Notes: generated by a model not told the origin, from the sequence alone. Positions 1 to 8,626 are shown, numbered from the stretch's first letter. The stretch is DNA of 64,000 nucleotides from DATASD01 sp035478835 (GCA_035478835.1 DATIJH010000009.1:124001-188000), one strand, 5' to 3'. Numbers and translations are program-made.

Positions 1-57
1 AAACGCAGGAATTAGGCCAACTACTAGAACAATACCGAATAGTATAAGGTAATGCAT
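1..57 (-). CDS. Partial small membrane protein (N-terminus only)
   Basis: An ATG at 57 on the minus strand opens a frame that runs off the left edge. The 19 visible residues (starting MHYLILFG) are strongly hydrophobic, as in a first membrane helix. A TACAAT -10 box lies 9 bases upstream of the ATG with a weak -35 (TTAGAA) 18 bases before it, which supports a real start. Function unknown; too little is visible to name a family. Confidence 0.4.
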   Translation of the reverse strand, partial: MHYLILFGIVLVVGLIPAF

Positions 58-126
58 CGCAATGCTATTGTAGCTCTAATCTCGAGTTGGTTCTAACTTC
101 GTTCGCCGCGATAGAGTATTGTTGCG

Positions 127-1392
127 TTACCTTCCCGTTGCGGTTTTAACGGGCTCATTCCAATCAATATGATAGTCATACATGCTGCGGGTCGTCCGGC
201 CCGCAATTTTCAAATTGATCGGCAGAAGCAGATCGGCGACGAAACGACCGACTGCCGTTCGAGGTGTCTTATTGCCGGCCGATTCCCGTGTTTTTTTAAA
301 CAATGTTTCAACCCGTTGTTTACGAAGTGATTCAAAAGTTGCGAATGCCTGCCTTATGTCAGGGATATCACGCAAACATTTAGCGATGGTAATCGCATCC
401 TCCAAAGCCATCGACGCACCTTGACCGGCTTTTGGCGATGGGGCATGCGCGGCATCACCTATCAGGCAAACGCGTTGCTTATGCCAATCGGCAATGAGCG
501 GCATGTCGTAAACCGGATACTTTTGAATTGTGTCATCGGTCGCAGCAATGATACGGCCAATAATTGGGTTATCGCCGTCATATAAACTCATTAGCTCGGC
601 TTGCCAATCGGCTTGTGAAATTGCTTCGATTTCACCCTGCGACGGCGCGGCTTTATCAAACCGATTACTGAACCAATAAATAAGATCATCCGGCCGTACA
701 AGATAGCTGAAAAACGCTTCTCTTCCTATAATCATATTAGTTGTGCCGTACGACGGTTTGAGCCCAAGTGTGTTCTTGATGACCGTGGCACTCCGTACCA
801 TACCAGTGTAATAAGGACGTGGCGAATCGCCGAAAATAATCCGGCGTGTTTTAGAATGGATGCCGTCAGAACCGATCAAACAGGCACCGTTAGCATGGGT
901 GCCATCCTCGAAGGTTGCCATCACTCGGTCGTTGGTTTGAGTAATAGCGGTTAATTGCTTGCCGTATCGTATGGATGTACCTTGACTAATAACTTCTTCT
1001 CGCAGCGCTCGGGCAACCGCGCCGCGTCTAATCGTAATGACATCGGTTGCTACCGTCGTTAATGATCGTTTGTTGTTCGAGAAGTGAAATTCACGGGTCG
1101 CGATGCCCTCTGCTAGTGCGGTATCGGCGACGCCAAGAGTCTTAAGTACGTCGCGGCCGTTGGGGTGCAACCCGAAAAACGCGCCGCTACTATCGCGTGT
1201 TGTCGGGTGGGATTCGAAAATAGTAGCTTCGATACCGGCTCTCTTTAAGCATATGGCAGTCGCCAAACCAGCAATACCGCATCCGATAATAAGAATGTGG
1301 TCGGGTGTTGGCGGTGGTATTTCGTTTACCTCCCCATTGTGACTCGGAGGGAGAGGGCTCGGCTCATAATATCCAGTCTCGTTCCCCGTCAT
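127..1392 (-). CDS. FAD-dependent monooxygenase (PHBH/zeaxanthin epoxidase type)
   Basis: A 421-residue flavoprotein of the FAD_binding_3 superfamily, enzymes that use NAD(P)H and oxygen to hydroxylate or epoxidise small molecules. Visible motifs: the Rossmann motif GCGIAG near residues 37-42 after a roughly 30-residue polar N-terminal extension, the DG motif (GSDGIHS, mid-protein), and the GD motif GDAAHAPSPKAGQG that contacts the FAD ribityl chain. The substrate cannot be read from sequence. It is the last gene of a minus-strand series beginning at 4774 and has its own GAGGAAA ribosome site just before the ATG. Its neighbours are amino-acid-type enzymes, so a role in tailoring a small amino-acid-derived product is possible (inference). 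Confidence 0.85.
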   Translation of the reverse strand: MTGNETGYYEPSPLPPSHNGEVNEIPPPTPDHILIIGCGIAGLATAICLKRAGIEATIFESHPTTRDSSGAFFGLHPNGRDVLKTLGVADTALAEGIATREFHFSNNKRSLTTVATDVITIRRGAVARALREEVISQGTSIRYGKQLTAITQTNDRVMATFEDGTHANGACLIGSDGIHSKTRRIIFGDSPRPYYTGMVRSATVIKNTLGLKPSYGTTNMIIGREAFFSYLVRPDDLIYWFSNRFDKAAPSQGEIEAISQADWQAELMSLYDGDNPIIGRIIAATDDTIQKYPVYDMPLIADWHKQRVCLIGDAAHAPSPKAGQGASMALEDAITIAKCLRDIPDIRQAFATFESLRKQRVETLFKKTRESAGNKTPRTAVGRFVADLLLPINLKIAGRTTRSMYDYHIDWNEPVKTATGR

Positions 1393-1476
1393 ATTTTATT
1401 TTTCCTCTTTCACGAGTTGTAAGTGACATTTTTTGAACATGCAGTAACAATGTGTTTTGCCTAACCTCAGGACTGC

Positions 1477-2583
1477 TTACTGCACCAAATCAAGGAGGCT
1501 GGGTTTTATGCCAAATGTTGCATGCAACTTTTCTGATGTCATGCCTGGATTTTTGGCTCTAGTAGTGGCTACGTTAGATAGTATGCGGCGTAATGCGCCC
1601 TCTTCTGATAATATGCTCTCTGCTACTTTTGCTTTATCAATAGCCTCTTCCATAAAGCCGCCCAAAGTTTCTTGTATGTCAACAAAATCTCCTGACTGTA
1701 GCCATGTTTCTTCAATGAGGGACCGTATCGTTTTCCTAAGCACGTACGCGTGCCTCTTATTACCGGGCATCAACCCTTCTGCTGTTAGTTCATCAACTAT
1801 GCAGCAAAGGTTAGCCATATAATGAGCATCTCCATCAGAAATGCCTGCAAATTGCGTCTTAAACTGGCTAGATAGATTTCTCCAGGACCGCATCGAGTCG
1901 TCATTGCCACCTGTCAAAGCCAGCTCTACCCTACTCATACCGAGGCCTACGTCAAATGCATTGTAGTCAAACGGCCGCACTCCACTGTCTTCAGAAACGC
2001 CATCTATATGCACGATACGACCGATTTGTATACAGTCGGACAGTGCTGGGGTTGAATCATACCCAACTTCAGAAAACCAAGCTATGACTCCGCGCCCGTG
2101 TAAGTCGCCTTCGCCAAAGCTCCATTCGTGTTGCAGGGTATCGGGATTATCAAAGACACGCACCTGACCAGCGTCTAATGACGATTCTGTTAATGCTGCA
2201 TTAAGGTCATGACCACCGATAGACGAGAATATCATTTTGTCCCTTTCTATCCCAAGAGCGTCCAGCATATCGACAAAGTACGCTACGGCCTCATCATGCC
2301 CAATTTCAAAAACACCACTGCCTAACATGTTAAATAGCGAAGTGTAATTAGGATTGGTGCGTGCTGATTCGGGGGTGCCCCCGGTACCGCCCAACCGAAG
2401 ACACCGCTGGACTAGGGCAAAGTTAGCAAACGGTACTTCTCCGGAAAACATTGGCTTAAACGGCGTAATGGTGGCATTCGTAAACAGCACGGTAGGATCT
2501 TCAATGACTAGTGGAAAAGGTTCGTGAGTCGCAAAGCCCTCGTCACGATGGTATTCAAGGAACGTTGATCGTATAGATTCCAT
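1477..2583 (-). CDS. Stand-alone alanyl-tRNA synthetase catalytic-domain paralogue
   Basis: A 368-residue class II synthetase-like protein matching the AlaRS aminoacylation domain and the helical tRNA-recognition region. Residues 28-45 (EDPTVLFTNATITPFKPM) resemble AlaRS motif 1; QRCLRLGG near 59-66 and the FNMLGSG stretch near 84-90 resemble motif 2; GLGMSR near 213-218 is motif 3; MPGNKRHAYVLRKTIRS near 272-288 is the AlaRS helical-domain signature. It stops where the editing domain of a full AlaRS (about 870 residues) would begin, so the editing and C-Ala domains are absent. The usual FEM of motif 2 reads FNM and the CGPCSE loop is altered, suggesting a changed substrate. Housekeeping AlaRS is unlikely. 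A ribosome site (AAAGGAA) precedes the ATG. Probable role: amino-acid activation or tRNA-dependent chemistry in the local cluster (inference). Confidence 0.75.
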   Translation of the reverse strand: MESIRSTFLEYHRDEGFATHEPFPLVIEDPTVLFTNATITPFKPMFSGEVPFANFALVQRCLRLGGTGGTPESARTNPNYTSLFNMLGSGVFEIGHDEAVAYFVDMLDALGIERDKMIFSSIGGHDLNAALTESSLDAGQVRVFDNPDTLQHEWSFGEGDLHGRGVIAWFSEVGYDSTPALSDCIQIGRIVHIDGVSEDSGVRPFDYNAFDVGLGMSRVELALTGGNDDSMRSWRNLSSQFKTQFAGISDGDAHYMANLCCIVDELTAEGLMPGNKRHAYVLRKTIRSLIEETWLQSGDFVDIQETLGGFMEEAIDKAKVAESILSEEGALRRILSNVATTRAKNPGMTSEKLHATFGIKPSLLDLVQ

Positions 2584-2693
2584 AATTGAGATTCCTTTCT
2601 GTGCTGAAAACTAGCTAATAACGATGAAGTTATTCAACAATATCATAAAGATAAGCTTTTTAATCAGTTCTACTCTTGTCTTTGAGCGGCTCG

Positions 2694-3326
2694 TTAGTTC
2701 CGGCCGGCTATTGTCCAAATGTTGCCCAAACCTATCTCGGTCGCTCCTAGGGTGTCCATGCGCCATGCAGCACCCTCTCCAACTGCAACAAAGGGATAAG
2801 TGCCGGCCATACCATTATCGGACCATAACAACTTGGCTTTATCGAATGCAGCTGGATTTGCATGTACCAGGACGCCAACAGGGACCATACCCCAGCCTTT
2901 TCGAAGTTCAAAAATATCACTATCCTCCTGCACGTACCACGTGGATAACGCCTGTGCGCCTGCGCTCATTCCCGCAATATGCACTCCTCGATCAATTGCA
3001 GCATGCAAATACTCAACAAGGCCCCACTGGGCAAATACACGCAACAGCTGCTCTGTATTGCCGCCGCCAAGGTAAATAACAGCTGCAGACTTTATAGCAT
3101 TGATGGCAAAATCTCTGCCCTTTGCTTCTGTGGGTACGACTACGTCATATTTGCCCCCGTATACGGATGTAACGGTGTCGGCGTAGTCGGTACTATCAGG
3201 TGCGGCAAACCCAAAGAAGACAAATGTGGAACCTTTAGGTGCTAGAGACAATATATCTTCGTCTATCGCCTGTGTATCACCGTCTCTGATTTCCCCGCCG
3301 CCGATCAGGTATATTGTGCCGCTCAT
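2694..3326 (-). CDS. Peptidase S51 family protein (dipeptidase E/cyanophycinase-like)
   Basis: 210 residues of the S51 serine-hydrolase fold, related to class I glutamine amidotransferases. IYLIGGGE at the N-terminus, the YLGGGNTEQL loop, and the nucleophile elbow GMSAGA (Ser nucleophile) are clear. Family members cleave Asp-X dipeptides or cyanophycin, or act on modified peptides. Its ATG overlaps the stop of the upstream oxidoreductase gene by 4 bases (ATGA), so the two are translationally coupled. In this setting it could release an amino acid from a peptide-like intermediate (inference). Confidence 0.85.
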   Translation of the reverse strand: MSGTIYLIGGGEIRDGDTQAIDEDILSLAPKGSTFVFFGFAAPDSTDYADTVTSVYGGKYDVVVPTEAKGRDFAINAIKSAAVIYLGGGNTEQLLRVFAQWGLVEYLHAAIDRGVHIAGMSAGAQALSTWYVQEDSDIFELRKGWGMVPVGVLVHANPAAFDKAKLLWSDNGMAGTYPFVAVGEGAAWRMDTLGATEIGLGNIWTIAGRN

Positions 3327-4774
3327 AGTGATATACGAATGAGCGGATTCTTATGGGTATGCATATTGGCACTGGACTGACACACACCACTCATTATCTT
3401 TACAGGTACTGCGTGGGTGTCTATATTGGATTTCACATCCTGTAACGTAATGTTGCCAAGCATAAACTCGATAAACTCACGGATAATACGGTATTTGGCA
3501 TTTTCGATGGTAAGTCCTGACATGTCTGCTTGTTGTTCTAAGTCCAGAGAAGATATTTTGGTGAAGGCTTCGCCCTTGCCGTACATACCAACGTTACGAA
3601 ATACGTAAATATCAAAGTGGTTATTGCCGCCCACATCAAACTCATTAGAATTGTCGACATCATGTTCATGCTTGGATTGGTAATTATGAATCTGAATGCA
3701 CTGAAACGGCCCTTGTTGAATTATAAATTGCTGATGCTTGACTCTTCCGTTTCCCTTATAAAAATCGGCATTTGGTAAAGCCCAGGAGCGTCTTGCAAAA
3801 CTACTATGAAGTAGATTCACAGAAACAGTACAAATATTTACGCCACGCTTCATTAGTCGAATGATATTAAACGAATCCATTTCACCATAGTCGGCAATCG
3901 TATCTAGATACTGCTGGCGAGAAAGGCCGGTTCGCTCGAAGTCTTCTCCAAAATACCCAATGTAATCGTTTTCATTGATGCAGACGTCAAGACCGGTGGG
4001 ATTGAAGGTAGAAGAAAAAATCTCCAGGCCATCTGGTTGTTTGTCGGGTATCAGGCTGGATTTATATAATTGCCAAGCCATATCAAACAAATGGTAGCCG
4101 CTGTGCGATACCTTTCCAAAACCATCAGAAAGACCATGAGATTCTTGTGTCAAGATCTCTTTGGGGAATCTCCATGAACCATCGGCATGCATAATTTGCA
4201 TTGACGTAATGGGTACATTAAATTTTTGGGTAGTTTCAGCAATTAACTCTCTAACCTTGTCAAAGCCGTGGTCATATCGTCTTTGGACGTTTATAGAAAA
4301 AAGTGTTTTTTTGTCGGTTTGGTGCGCTTTATAGAGGTCGAGAAGCTCGTTATAATCATCGATCAGCCCGCTCGCCTGCGCACGGTCAACGCTAATCGCT
4401 TTCCTGGCCGAAATAGGCTTATCCATTAGAATGTGCAGTCCATTGCCGAGGGCCCACTCCGCGTATGCCTTATGAGCGGTAGGCTCTGTGGAGATGACCA
4501 CTCCTTGGATGTCGAACTTCTTAACGAGGGCATTTAGTTTGGTTCTGGCGTGATTCGGAATGCCGGCTGCTGCATCAAAAGAATCAAGATACGTCATCTC
4601 CAGTTCATAACCTTGCTCTTGGAGGTATGCGTCGACGGTATCTTTTTGTCGTTTTAAATCCACTGCTGCAACTAAACGGACCGGAAGATCTGATGCAAAT
4701 GTAAACAACGCGGGCGCATAAATACGTCTAGCATGCGGGCCAACACCAATAAGGAGTACATTAACAGTTTTCAT
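3323..4774 (-). CDS. Gfo/Idh/MocA family NAD(P)-dependent oxidoreductase
   Basis: 483 residues, long for the family (commonly 330-400). The N-terminus LLIGVGPHARR is the dinucleotide-binding turn; EPTAHKAYAEWALGNG followed by LMDKPI matches the family EKP motif with Asp in place of Glu. The C-terminal half carries a typical alpha/beta substrate-binding region with a longer tail. The family oxidises or reduces sugars, inositols, imines or dihydropyridine-type substrates. It is the first gene of the minus-strand run, sits head-to-head with the 2OG-Fe(II) oxygenase gene across a 116-base gap, and is coupled to the S51 gene downstream. Confidence 0.85.
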   Translation of the reverse strand: MKTVNVLLIGVGPHARRIYAPALFTFASDLPVRLVAAVDLKRQKDTVDAYLQEQGYELEMTYLDSFDAAAGIPNHARTKLNALVKKFDIQGVVISTEPTAHKAYAEWALGNGLHILMDKPISARKAISVDRAQASGLIDDYNELLDLYKAHQTDKKTLFSINVQRRYDHGFDKVRELIAETTQKFNVPITSMQIMHADGSWRFPKEILTQESHGLSDGFGKVSHSGYHLFDMAWQLYKSSLIPDKQPDGLEIFSSTFNPTGLDVCINENDYIGYFGEDFERTGLSRQQYLDTIADYGEMDSFNIIRLMKRGVNICTVSVNLLHSSFARRSWALPNADFYKGNGRVKHQQFIIQQGPFQCIQIHNYQSKHEHDVDNSNEFDVGGNNHFDIYVFRNVGMYGKGEAFTKISSLDLEQQADMSGLTIENAKYRIIREFIEFMLGNITLQDVKSNIDTHAVPVKIMSGVCQSSANMHTHKNPLIRISL

Positions 4775-4845
4775 AGTGCTATCTTACATCATATACATTG
4801 CATGTGTAATTACGAAAATGTGTCATTTAAGAATTCACCATACGT

Positions 4846-4851
4846 TATAAT
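4846..4851 (+). promoter_or_regulatory. Putative -10 box for the 2OG-Fe(II) oxygenase gene
   Basis: A perfect TATAAT lies 39 bases before the ATG at 4891 in the divergent intergenic gap. No good -35 is seen (best TGTCAT at 4821-4826, 19-base spacer). A GGAG ribosome site at 4882-4885 sits 5 bases from the ATG and fixes the start. Confidence 0.45.
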
Positions 4852-4890
4852 GATGATTCAGACTATACATCAAACGGTATTGGAGCGTGT

Positions 4891-5706
4891 ATGGCAAACA
4901 AAGAAAATCAATGGGGTGCAATACAATTAGGTCCAGACAACTCGGCAGAAGCCTGCGCGCTGTTACCTGAGCTGGCAAGGAATGAAATTGCTGCTATTCA
5001 AATCGGACGTTTTTTGTGCGAGGAAGAACTAGATGTCATCAAAGCAAACATGGAAGACAAAACCATAGCCTGGTATGCCAACAAGACAAACCAACAAGGC
5101 AGAATCGGCATAAACGCTACTGGATTTAGCCACGAACCCGGCGGCAAGACAAAGTACTTTGACGCAACGCCGGCAGCCGAGAAAAATCGAGATGAAATAT
5201 TTGAAGGCACGCGTAGTCCTATTAACAAAATACTTGCGTTCTTTGGACGTGGATTTAACACAAAAATAGCAACAGAGCCCGAGCTAGCAGAGGCACGATA
5301 CTTTGCGGGCCTCATCCGGGCTATGGGTGCAAAAAGTACATTGCACTTTGATTATGCTCCAAAACAACTTCCAGGCTGGAGTGTTGCTAATGCAGATGAG
5401 CAATTTGGCCTTGTCTTGTACCTTCAGATGCCGAAATCAGGCGGAGCGTTAAACATTTATGATCACCCGTGGACCCCAGAAGACGAGCGTCACAACAATG
5501 ACCATGTAGAAAAGGGGACGTTCGGATTTACAGAAGGCTTTTTGGGCGACACGCCCTATGCTTCAGTGTTACCGTCGGAAGGTGATTTAGTTGTATTCAA
5601 AACCCGTAATTTTCACCAGGTTGATGAGATCAATTCAGATAGGCCGCGATTAGGGTTGACAACCTTCATGTCACAGCAAGGTGACACGTTGTCTTTGTGG
5701 AGCTAG
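4891..5706 (+). CDS. 2-oxoglutarate/Fe(II)-dependent oxygenase family protein
   Basis: 271 residues of the double-stranded beta-helix dioxygenase type. The metal triad is readable: HFD at residues 152-154 (H-x-D) and the distal His at 242 (NFHQV), followed by Arg in RPRLG near 251-253 to bind 2-oxoglutarate. Asp in HxD, not Gly or Ala, predicts hydroxylation or desaturation and not halogenation. The overall layout recalls small-molecule and free-amino-acid hydroxylases, but I cannot assign a substrate. It converges on the aminotransferase gene with a 3-base overlap at the stops and diverges from the oxidoreductase gene. It is the only plus-strand gene of the cluster. Confidence 0.7.
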   Translation: MANKENQWGAIQLGPDNSAEACALLPELARNEIAAIQIGRFLCEEELDVIKANMEDKTIAWYANKTNQQGRIGINATGFSHEPGGKTKYFDATPAAEKNRDEIFEGTRSPINKILAFFGRGFNTKIATEPELAEARYFAGLIRAMGAKSTLHFDYAPKQLPGWSVANADEQFGLVLYLQMPKSGGALNIYDHPWTPEDERHNNDHVEKGTFGFTEGFLGDTPYASVLPSEGDLVVFKTRNFHQVDEINSDRPRLGLTTFMSQQGDTLSLWS

Positions 5707-6551
5707 CTAGCGCTAGTTTCGTGGTTATACGACTCAAAAAAATTCTTGAATTTGGACATAACTTCTTTAGTTACGTCGCCCACCGTACCGTCCCCTACGG
5801 CCGCGTCATTTATTTTGATGACCGGCATGACTTCTTTGCCCGTGGCGGTAATGAAAACCTCGGTTGCGCTGAGTAGTTCCTGAACGGTAAAGTCACGCGC
5901 TTCGGCCGGTGTGGATAATTTTAGGTCGTTCAGTATGAGGCCGCGTGTAACGCCTCCTAAAATTCCCGTTTTAGGCGTGGTAAGCACGCCGTTTATTATT
6001 GCAAATACGTTAGACCTCGTGCCTTCTCGCACTATATTGTTGGAGTAGTAAATAATTTCATTAACATCATGGGGTGCAGCGTTCATTACGCGGATTGCCT
6101 GCACATAGTTCGTCGTCTTGGCTTGGGGCTCATATCGATCGAATTCAGTAAGTAAAACACGGACTCCATTCGCGTAATCTTCCGGAGGACAGACCATCCG
6201 AGCTTCGACGATGATAAGGATAGTAGGCGTCTTCGCCAGCGTAAGTGTTCCGGACGATCCACCAGAAATGATGATGCGCATAACCATCTCTTCGTCGCCC
6301 AGCTCATTTGCATCAACAGTTTGTAGTACCCAGTCGGCAATCTGTTCTTTTGTCCAAGGCACACTCAACGAGATAGCCTGACAAGAATTAAAGAGCCTGT
6401 CCAAATGCCTGTCCATCATAAACGGGCGACCACCTGAGGTAATCATAAACTCAAAGACGGCATAGCCGCGCGAATAGCCGAGATCCCGGGGAGATATCAA
6501 TAGATGGTCTTCGTCAACAAGCTGGCCATTTAGGAAATGCACGTTTTTCAT
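5703..6551 (-). CDS. Class IV PLP-dependent aminotransferase (BCAT/DAAT-like)
   Basis: 282 residues, normal size for fold-type IV aminotransferases (branched-chain, D-amino-acid, or aminodeoxychorismate lyase). The PLP lysine is K145 in AKTTNYVQA; the glutamate of IVREGTRSNVF (about 176) contacts the pyridine nitrogen; the ILGGVTRG loop binds phosphate. The substrate class is not decided by the motifs seen. A GGAG ribosome site lies 12 bases before the ATG. It would provide or remove an amino group in the local pathway, together with the AlaRS-like protein and the two oxygenases (inference). Confidence 0.85.
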   Translation of the reverse strand: MKNVHFLNGQLVDEDHLLISPRDLGYSRGYAVFEFMITSGGRPFMMDRHLDRLFNSCQAISLSVPWTKEQIADWVLQTVDANELGDEEMVMRIIISGGSSGTLTLAKTPTILIIVEARMVCPPEDYANGVRVLLTEFDRYEPQAKTTNYVQAIRVMNAAPHDVNEIIYYSNNIVREGTRSNVFAIINGVLTTPKTGILGGVTRGLILNDLKLSTPAEARDFTVQELLSATEVFITATGKEVMPVIKINDAAVGDGTVGDVTKEVMSKFKNFFESYNHETSAS

Positions 6552-6567
6552 AGATTAGACGCACTCC

Positions 6568-6589
6568 TTACATATATGTAACAACTATA
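6568..6589 (-). promoter_or_regulatory. -10 box with an adjoining palindromic operator-like site
   Basis: Reading the minus strand, TATAGT (6589-6584) is a -10 box for the aminotransferase gene. Immediately downstream is a perfect 14-base palindrome TTACATATATGTAA (6568-6581) that would cover the transcription start. This is the position expected for a repressor operator. No cognate regulator is identified. Confidence 0.4.
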
Positions 6590-6735
6590 CCATCCGTTGG
6601 TGGGTTGACGCGTTGAACTGCCGAAATTTCGCCAGCTAAGCCTGCCGATTCGGAGCCAAGTCGTTTAGTATAAAATCAAAAACTCTATCTTGGCTCACTA
6701 CGATAGAGGAAGTTATAACTGTGATAAAACAAGAT

Positions 6736-6981
6736 TTAATGGTTCGCATCAAACCAGCCGTAGTGGTACAGCAATCCTAGGAATATTAAGGGTGCAAGTA
6801 TATTGAGGACAATACTAACCCAGCCAAGACATTTGTAATTCTTGCGGACTGCAATAATACCACAGATTATCCCTATCGGTGCTGTAAAGGTAATTGAAAT
6901 TCCATCAATAAGACCTATAAATGAGGTAATGCCAGCAAATATGCCTAGAATTCCGATAGGTTTCCAGTTTGCCCTTTTCAT
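6736..6981 (-). CDS. Small membrane protein (DUF4190-like)
   Basis: 81 residues with two to three hydrophobic segments (IGILGIFAGITSFIGL, IGIICGIIAV, VLNILAPLIFLGLLY), the pattern of small DUF4190-type membrane proteins. I choose the ATG at 6981, not one 51 bases further upstream, because a TATAGT box lies 6 bases before it and because the longer version would start inside the tRNA-Asn terminator. Function unknown. Confidence 0.6.
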   Translation of the reverse strand: MKRANWKPIGILGIFAGITSFIGLIDGISITFTAPIGIICGIIAVRKNYKCLGWVSIVLNILAPLIFLGLLYHYGWFDANH

Positions 6982-7030
6982 AGCATAACTATAACAAAAA
7001 ATCCTGATTTCAAATCTAGTCCGCCCATAC

Positions 7031-7061
7031 AAAAAGCCAGAACCGATAATCAGTTCTGACT
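7031..7061 (-). terminator. Rho-independent terminator of tRNA-Asn
   Basis: On the minus strand AGTCAGAAC (7061-7053) pairs with GTTCTGGCT (7043-7035, one G-T pair) around a 9-base loop and is followed by a run of T (complement of 7031-7035), 16 bases after the tRNA CCA end. Confidence 0.75.
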
Positions 7062-7076
7062 TTAACTACTTTATCT

Positions 7077-7151
7077 TGGCTCCGGGGACTGGATTCGAAC
7101 CAGCGACCTAGTGGTTAACAGCCACCCGCTCTACCGCTGAGCTACCCCGGA
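7077..7151 (-). tRNA. tRNA-Asn (GTT), CCA encoded
   Basis: Cloverleaf on the minus strand: acceptor TCCGGGG (7151-7145) pairs with CCCCGGA (7087-7081); D-arm GCTCAGCGGTAGAGC; anticodon arm GGTGG-CTGTTAA-CCACT with anticodon GTT; T-arm with GGTTCGAATCC. Discriminator G at 7080 and a genomically encoded CCA at 7079-7077. It marks the right border of the AT-rich accessory block. Confidence 0.95.
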
Positions 7152-7171
7152 ATATCGTAACGACAAGGGTG

Positions 7172-7200
7172 ATTATAGCGAAGAGTGGCTTAGCTGGCAA
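7172..7200 (-). promoter_or_regulatory. Promoter of tRNA-Asn
   Basis: On the minus strand TTGCCA (7200-7195), a 17-base spacer and a perfect TATAAT (7177-7172), placed about 20 bases before the tRNA 5' end. Confidence 0.75.
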
Positions 7201-7230
7201 GATGGCGCCGGAATGAAGCCCGGGAATGAG

Positions 7231-8538
7231 CTATTTTTCGGCGCTTTTTTGTGTTGGTTTGTTGCTGTGCTTTGTGGTTTTGCGTGTTGTTTTGGACTTT
7301 GCGGGCTTTGGTTTAGGTGCGGCCTGCAGTGCGTCGAGCAACTTTTTGCCCGGCAATGGCGGCAAGCCGAGACCTGGCAAGCTCGGCAGGTTTCCGGCAA
7401 AGAAGCGCTTGGCAACAGAGGGTTTTGGCTTGGCTACGCTGCGGCGTTTGTGTTGGCGCAGGATTTTCTCGAACGCTTTTTCGTAGGCGTCAACCATGAT
7501 GTCGATCGAGAATTTGGCGATGATGCGGTCGCGGCAATCGGCGCGTTTGATATCGACGATTTTGTTCACGGCGTCGGCCATTTCGGCGATACTGTCGACG
7601 ATGTAGCCGGTTTTGCCGTGCTCGATAATTTCGGGCGCGGCCCCGCGCCGCAGGCTGATCGTTGGCGTGCCGCAAGCCGCCGCCTCAATGGTGGTCAGGC
7701 CGAACGGCTCTTCCCATTGCACCGGCGTTAAGAAGGCTTTGGCTTTTTGGTAGTAGCGCCACATTTGGCTTTGCTCGACAAAACCTAGGTATAAAATTTG
7801 GTCGCTCAGCTGCGGCTTGATGTACTGTTCAAAATAACCTTGGCTGGTGCCGGGGAAAACCGGCCCAATAATAAGCAAACGGTTGCCCGTGTGCTTGGCA
7901 ACCTGAATCGCTTCTTTAATCCCCTTCTCCGGTACGATGCGGCCGGCAATGAGCAAATAATCTTCCGGCGCGTTGGCGTACGGAAAGTACTGGAGGTCAA
8001 TGCCGTTATACACGGTGCCGGCATACGGCAAGTCCGGGGCGTCGCGGCGCTGGTTTTTGGAGATCGAGATGTAGTGCTGGTTGGGCGTCTGATACATTTC
8101 AAAAAGTTCTTTGTACCAGGAGTAGATTGGATCGTGCAGCGTGTAGACTACGGGGACTTCGGTGGCGAGCCGCGCACAGGCCAGCGCAACTTCTGGATGA
8201 TGGAAATGTAGAAGGTCGTAATCGCCACGTCTGGCGCGCTTAAACATTTCGTCGGAAAGGTAGCGGTCCCACAGGGCGGGCACATAATGTGACATGCGCT
8301 CGTCGGCGTTGCTGAGCAGCTCGCGGAATTCGTCTTGGTTTGTGGCGAGGGCGCGCAAATGCATAGTCACGACATTAACGTGCTCAAGCTTGGTGCCAAG
8401 CGGACCGAAGAAATCAACGGTGTGTCCCCGCTTTGTTAGTCCCTCACTAAGCGCAACCGCCAAATCGATCGGAGCATAGATCATATCAACTGGCCGGGGA
8501 GCCGGAAGGTAGCCCCGTACCATCATTGCAATCTTCAT
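7231..8538 (-). CDS. Glycosyltransferase family 4 with a basic C-terminal tail
   Basis: 435 residues. The first 370 form a GT-B glycosyltransferase: N-terminal MKIAMMVRGYLPAP, the linker segment LLIAGRIVPEKG that opens the nucleotide-sugar domain, and the retaining-enzyme signature EEPFGLTTIEAAACGTP with its two glutamates. It should transfer a sugar from an NDP-sugar to a cell-envelope acceptor. The last 60 residues are a low-complexity Lys/Pro/Thr/Ser tail, likely disordered and perhaps membrane- or nucleic-acid-binding. The gene stands alone between tRNA-Asn and smpB. Confidence 0.85.
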   Translation of the reverse strand: MKIAMMVRGYLPAPRPVDMIYAPIDLAVALSEGLTKRGHTVDFFGPLGTKLEHVNVVTMHLRALATNQDEFRELLSNADERMSHYVPALWDRYLSDEMFKRARRGDYDLLHFHHPEVALACARLATEVPVVYTLHDPIYSWYKELFEMYQTPNQHYISISKNQRRDAPDLPYAGTVYNGIDLQYFPYANAPEDYLLIAGRIVPEKGIKEAIQVAKHTGNRLLIIGPVFPGTSQGYFEQYIKPQLSDQILYLGFVEQSQMWRYYQKAKAFLTPVQWEEPFGLTTIEAAACGTPTISLRRGAAPEIIEHGKTGYIVDSIAEMADAVNKIVDIKRADCRDRIIAKFSIDIMVDAYEKAFEKILRQHKRRSVAKPKPSVAKRFFAGNLPSLPGLGLPPLPGKKLLDALQAAPKPKPAKSKTTRKTTKHSNKPTQKSAEK

Positions 8539-8626
8539 AGGCCCTTTTTCTAACTCTCCTATTAAACCACGAAATGGCGGCGGATGATAGGCGTAAGGGC
8601 CTTTTACCCCGAAAGTTAAGGGCTAT

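Noticed and set aside
2624..3245. Plus-strand open frames of 88-151 codons opposite the S51 gene
   Set aside because: The minus-strand S51 protein is clearly real and explains the region; the plus frames have no family features.
7213..7731. 172-codon plus-strand frame opposite the glycosyltransferase tail
   Set aside because: Phe/Gly/Arg-rich composition is the shadow of the Lys/Pro/Ala tail and GT domain on the other strand.
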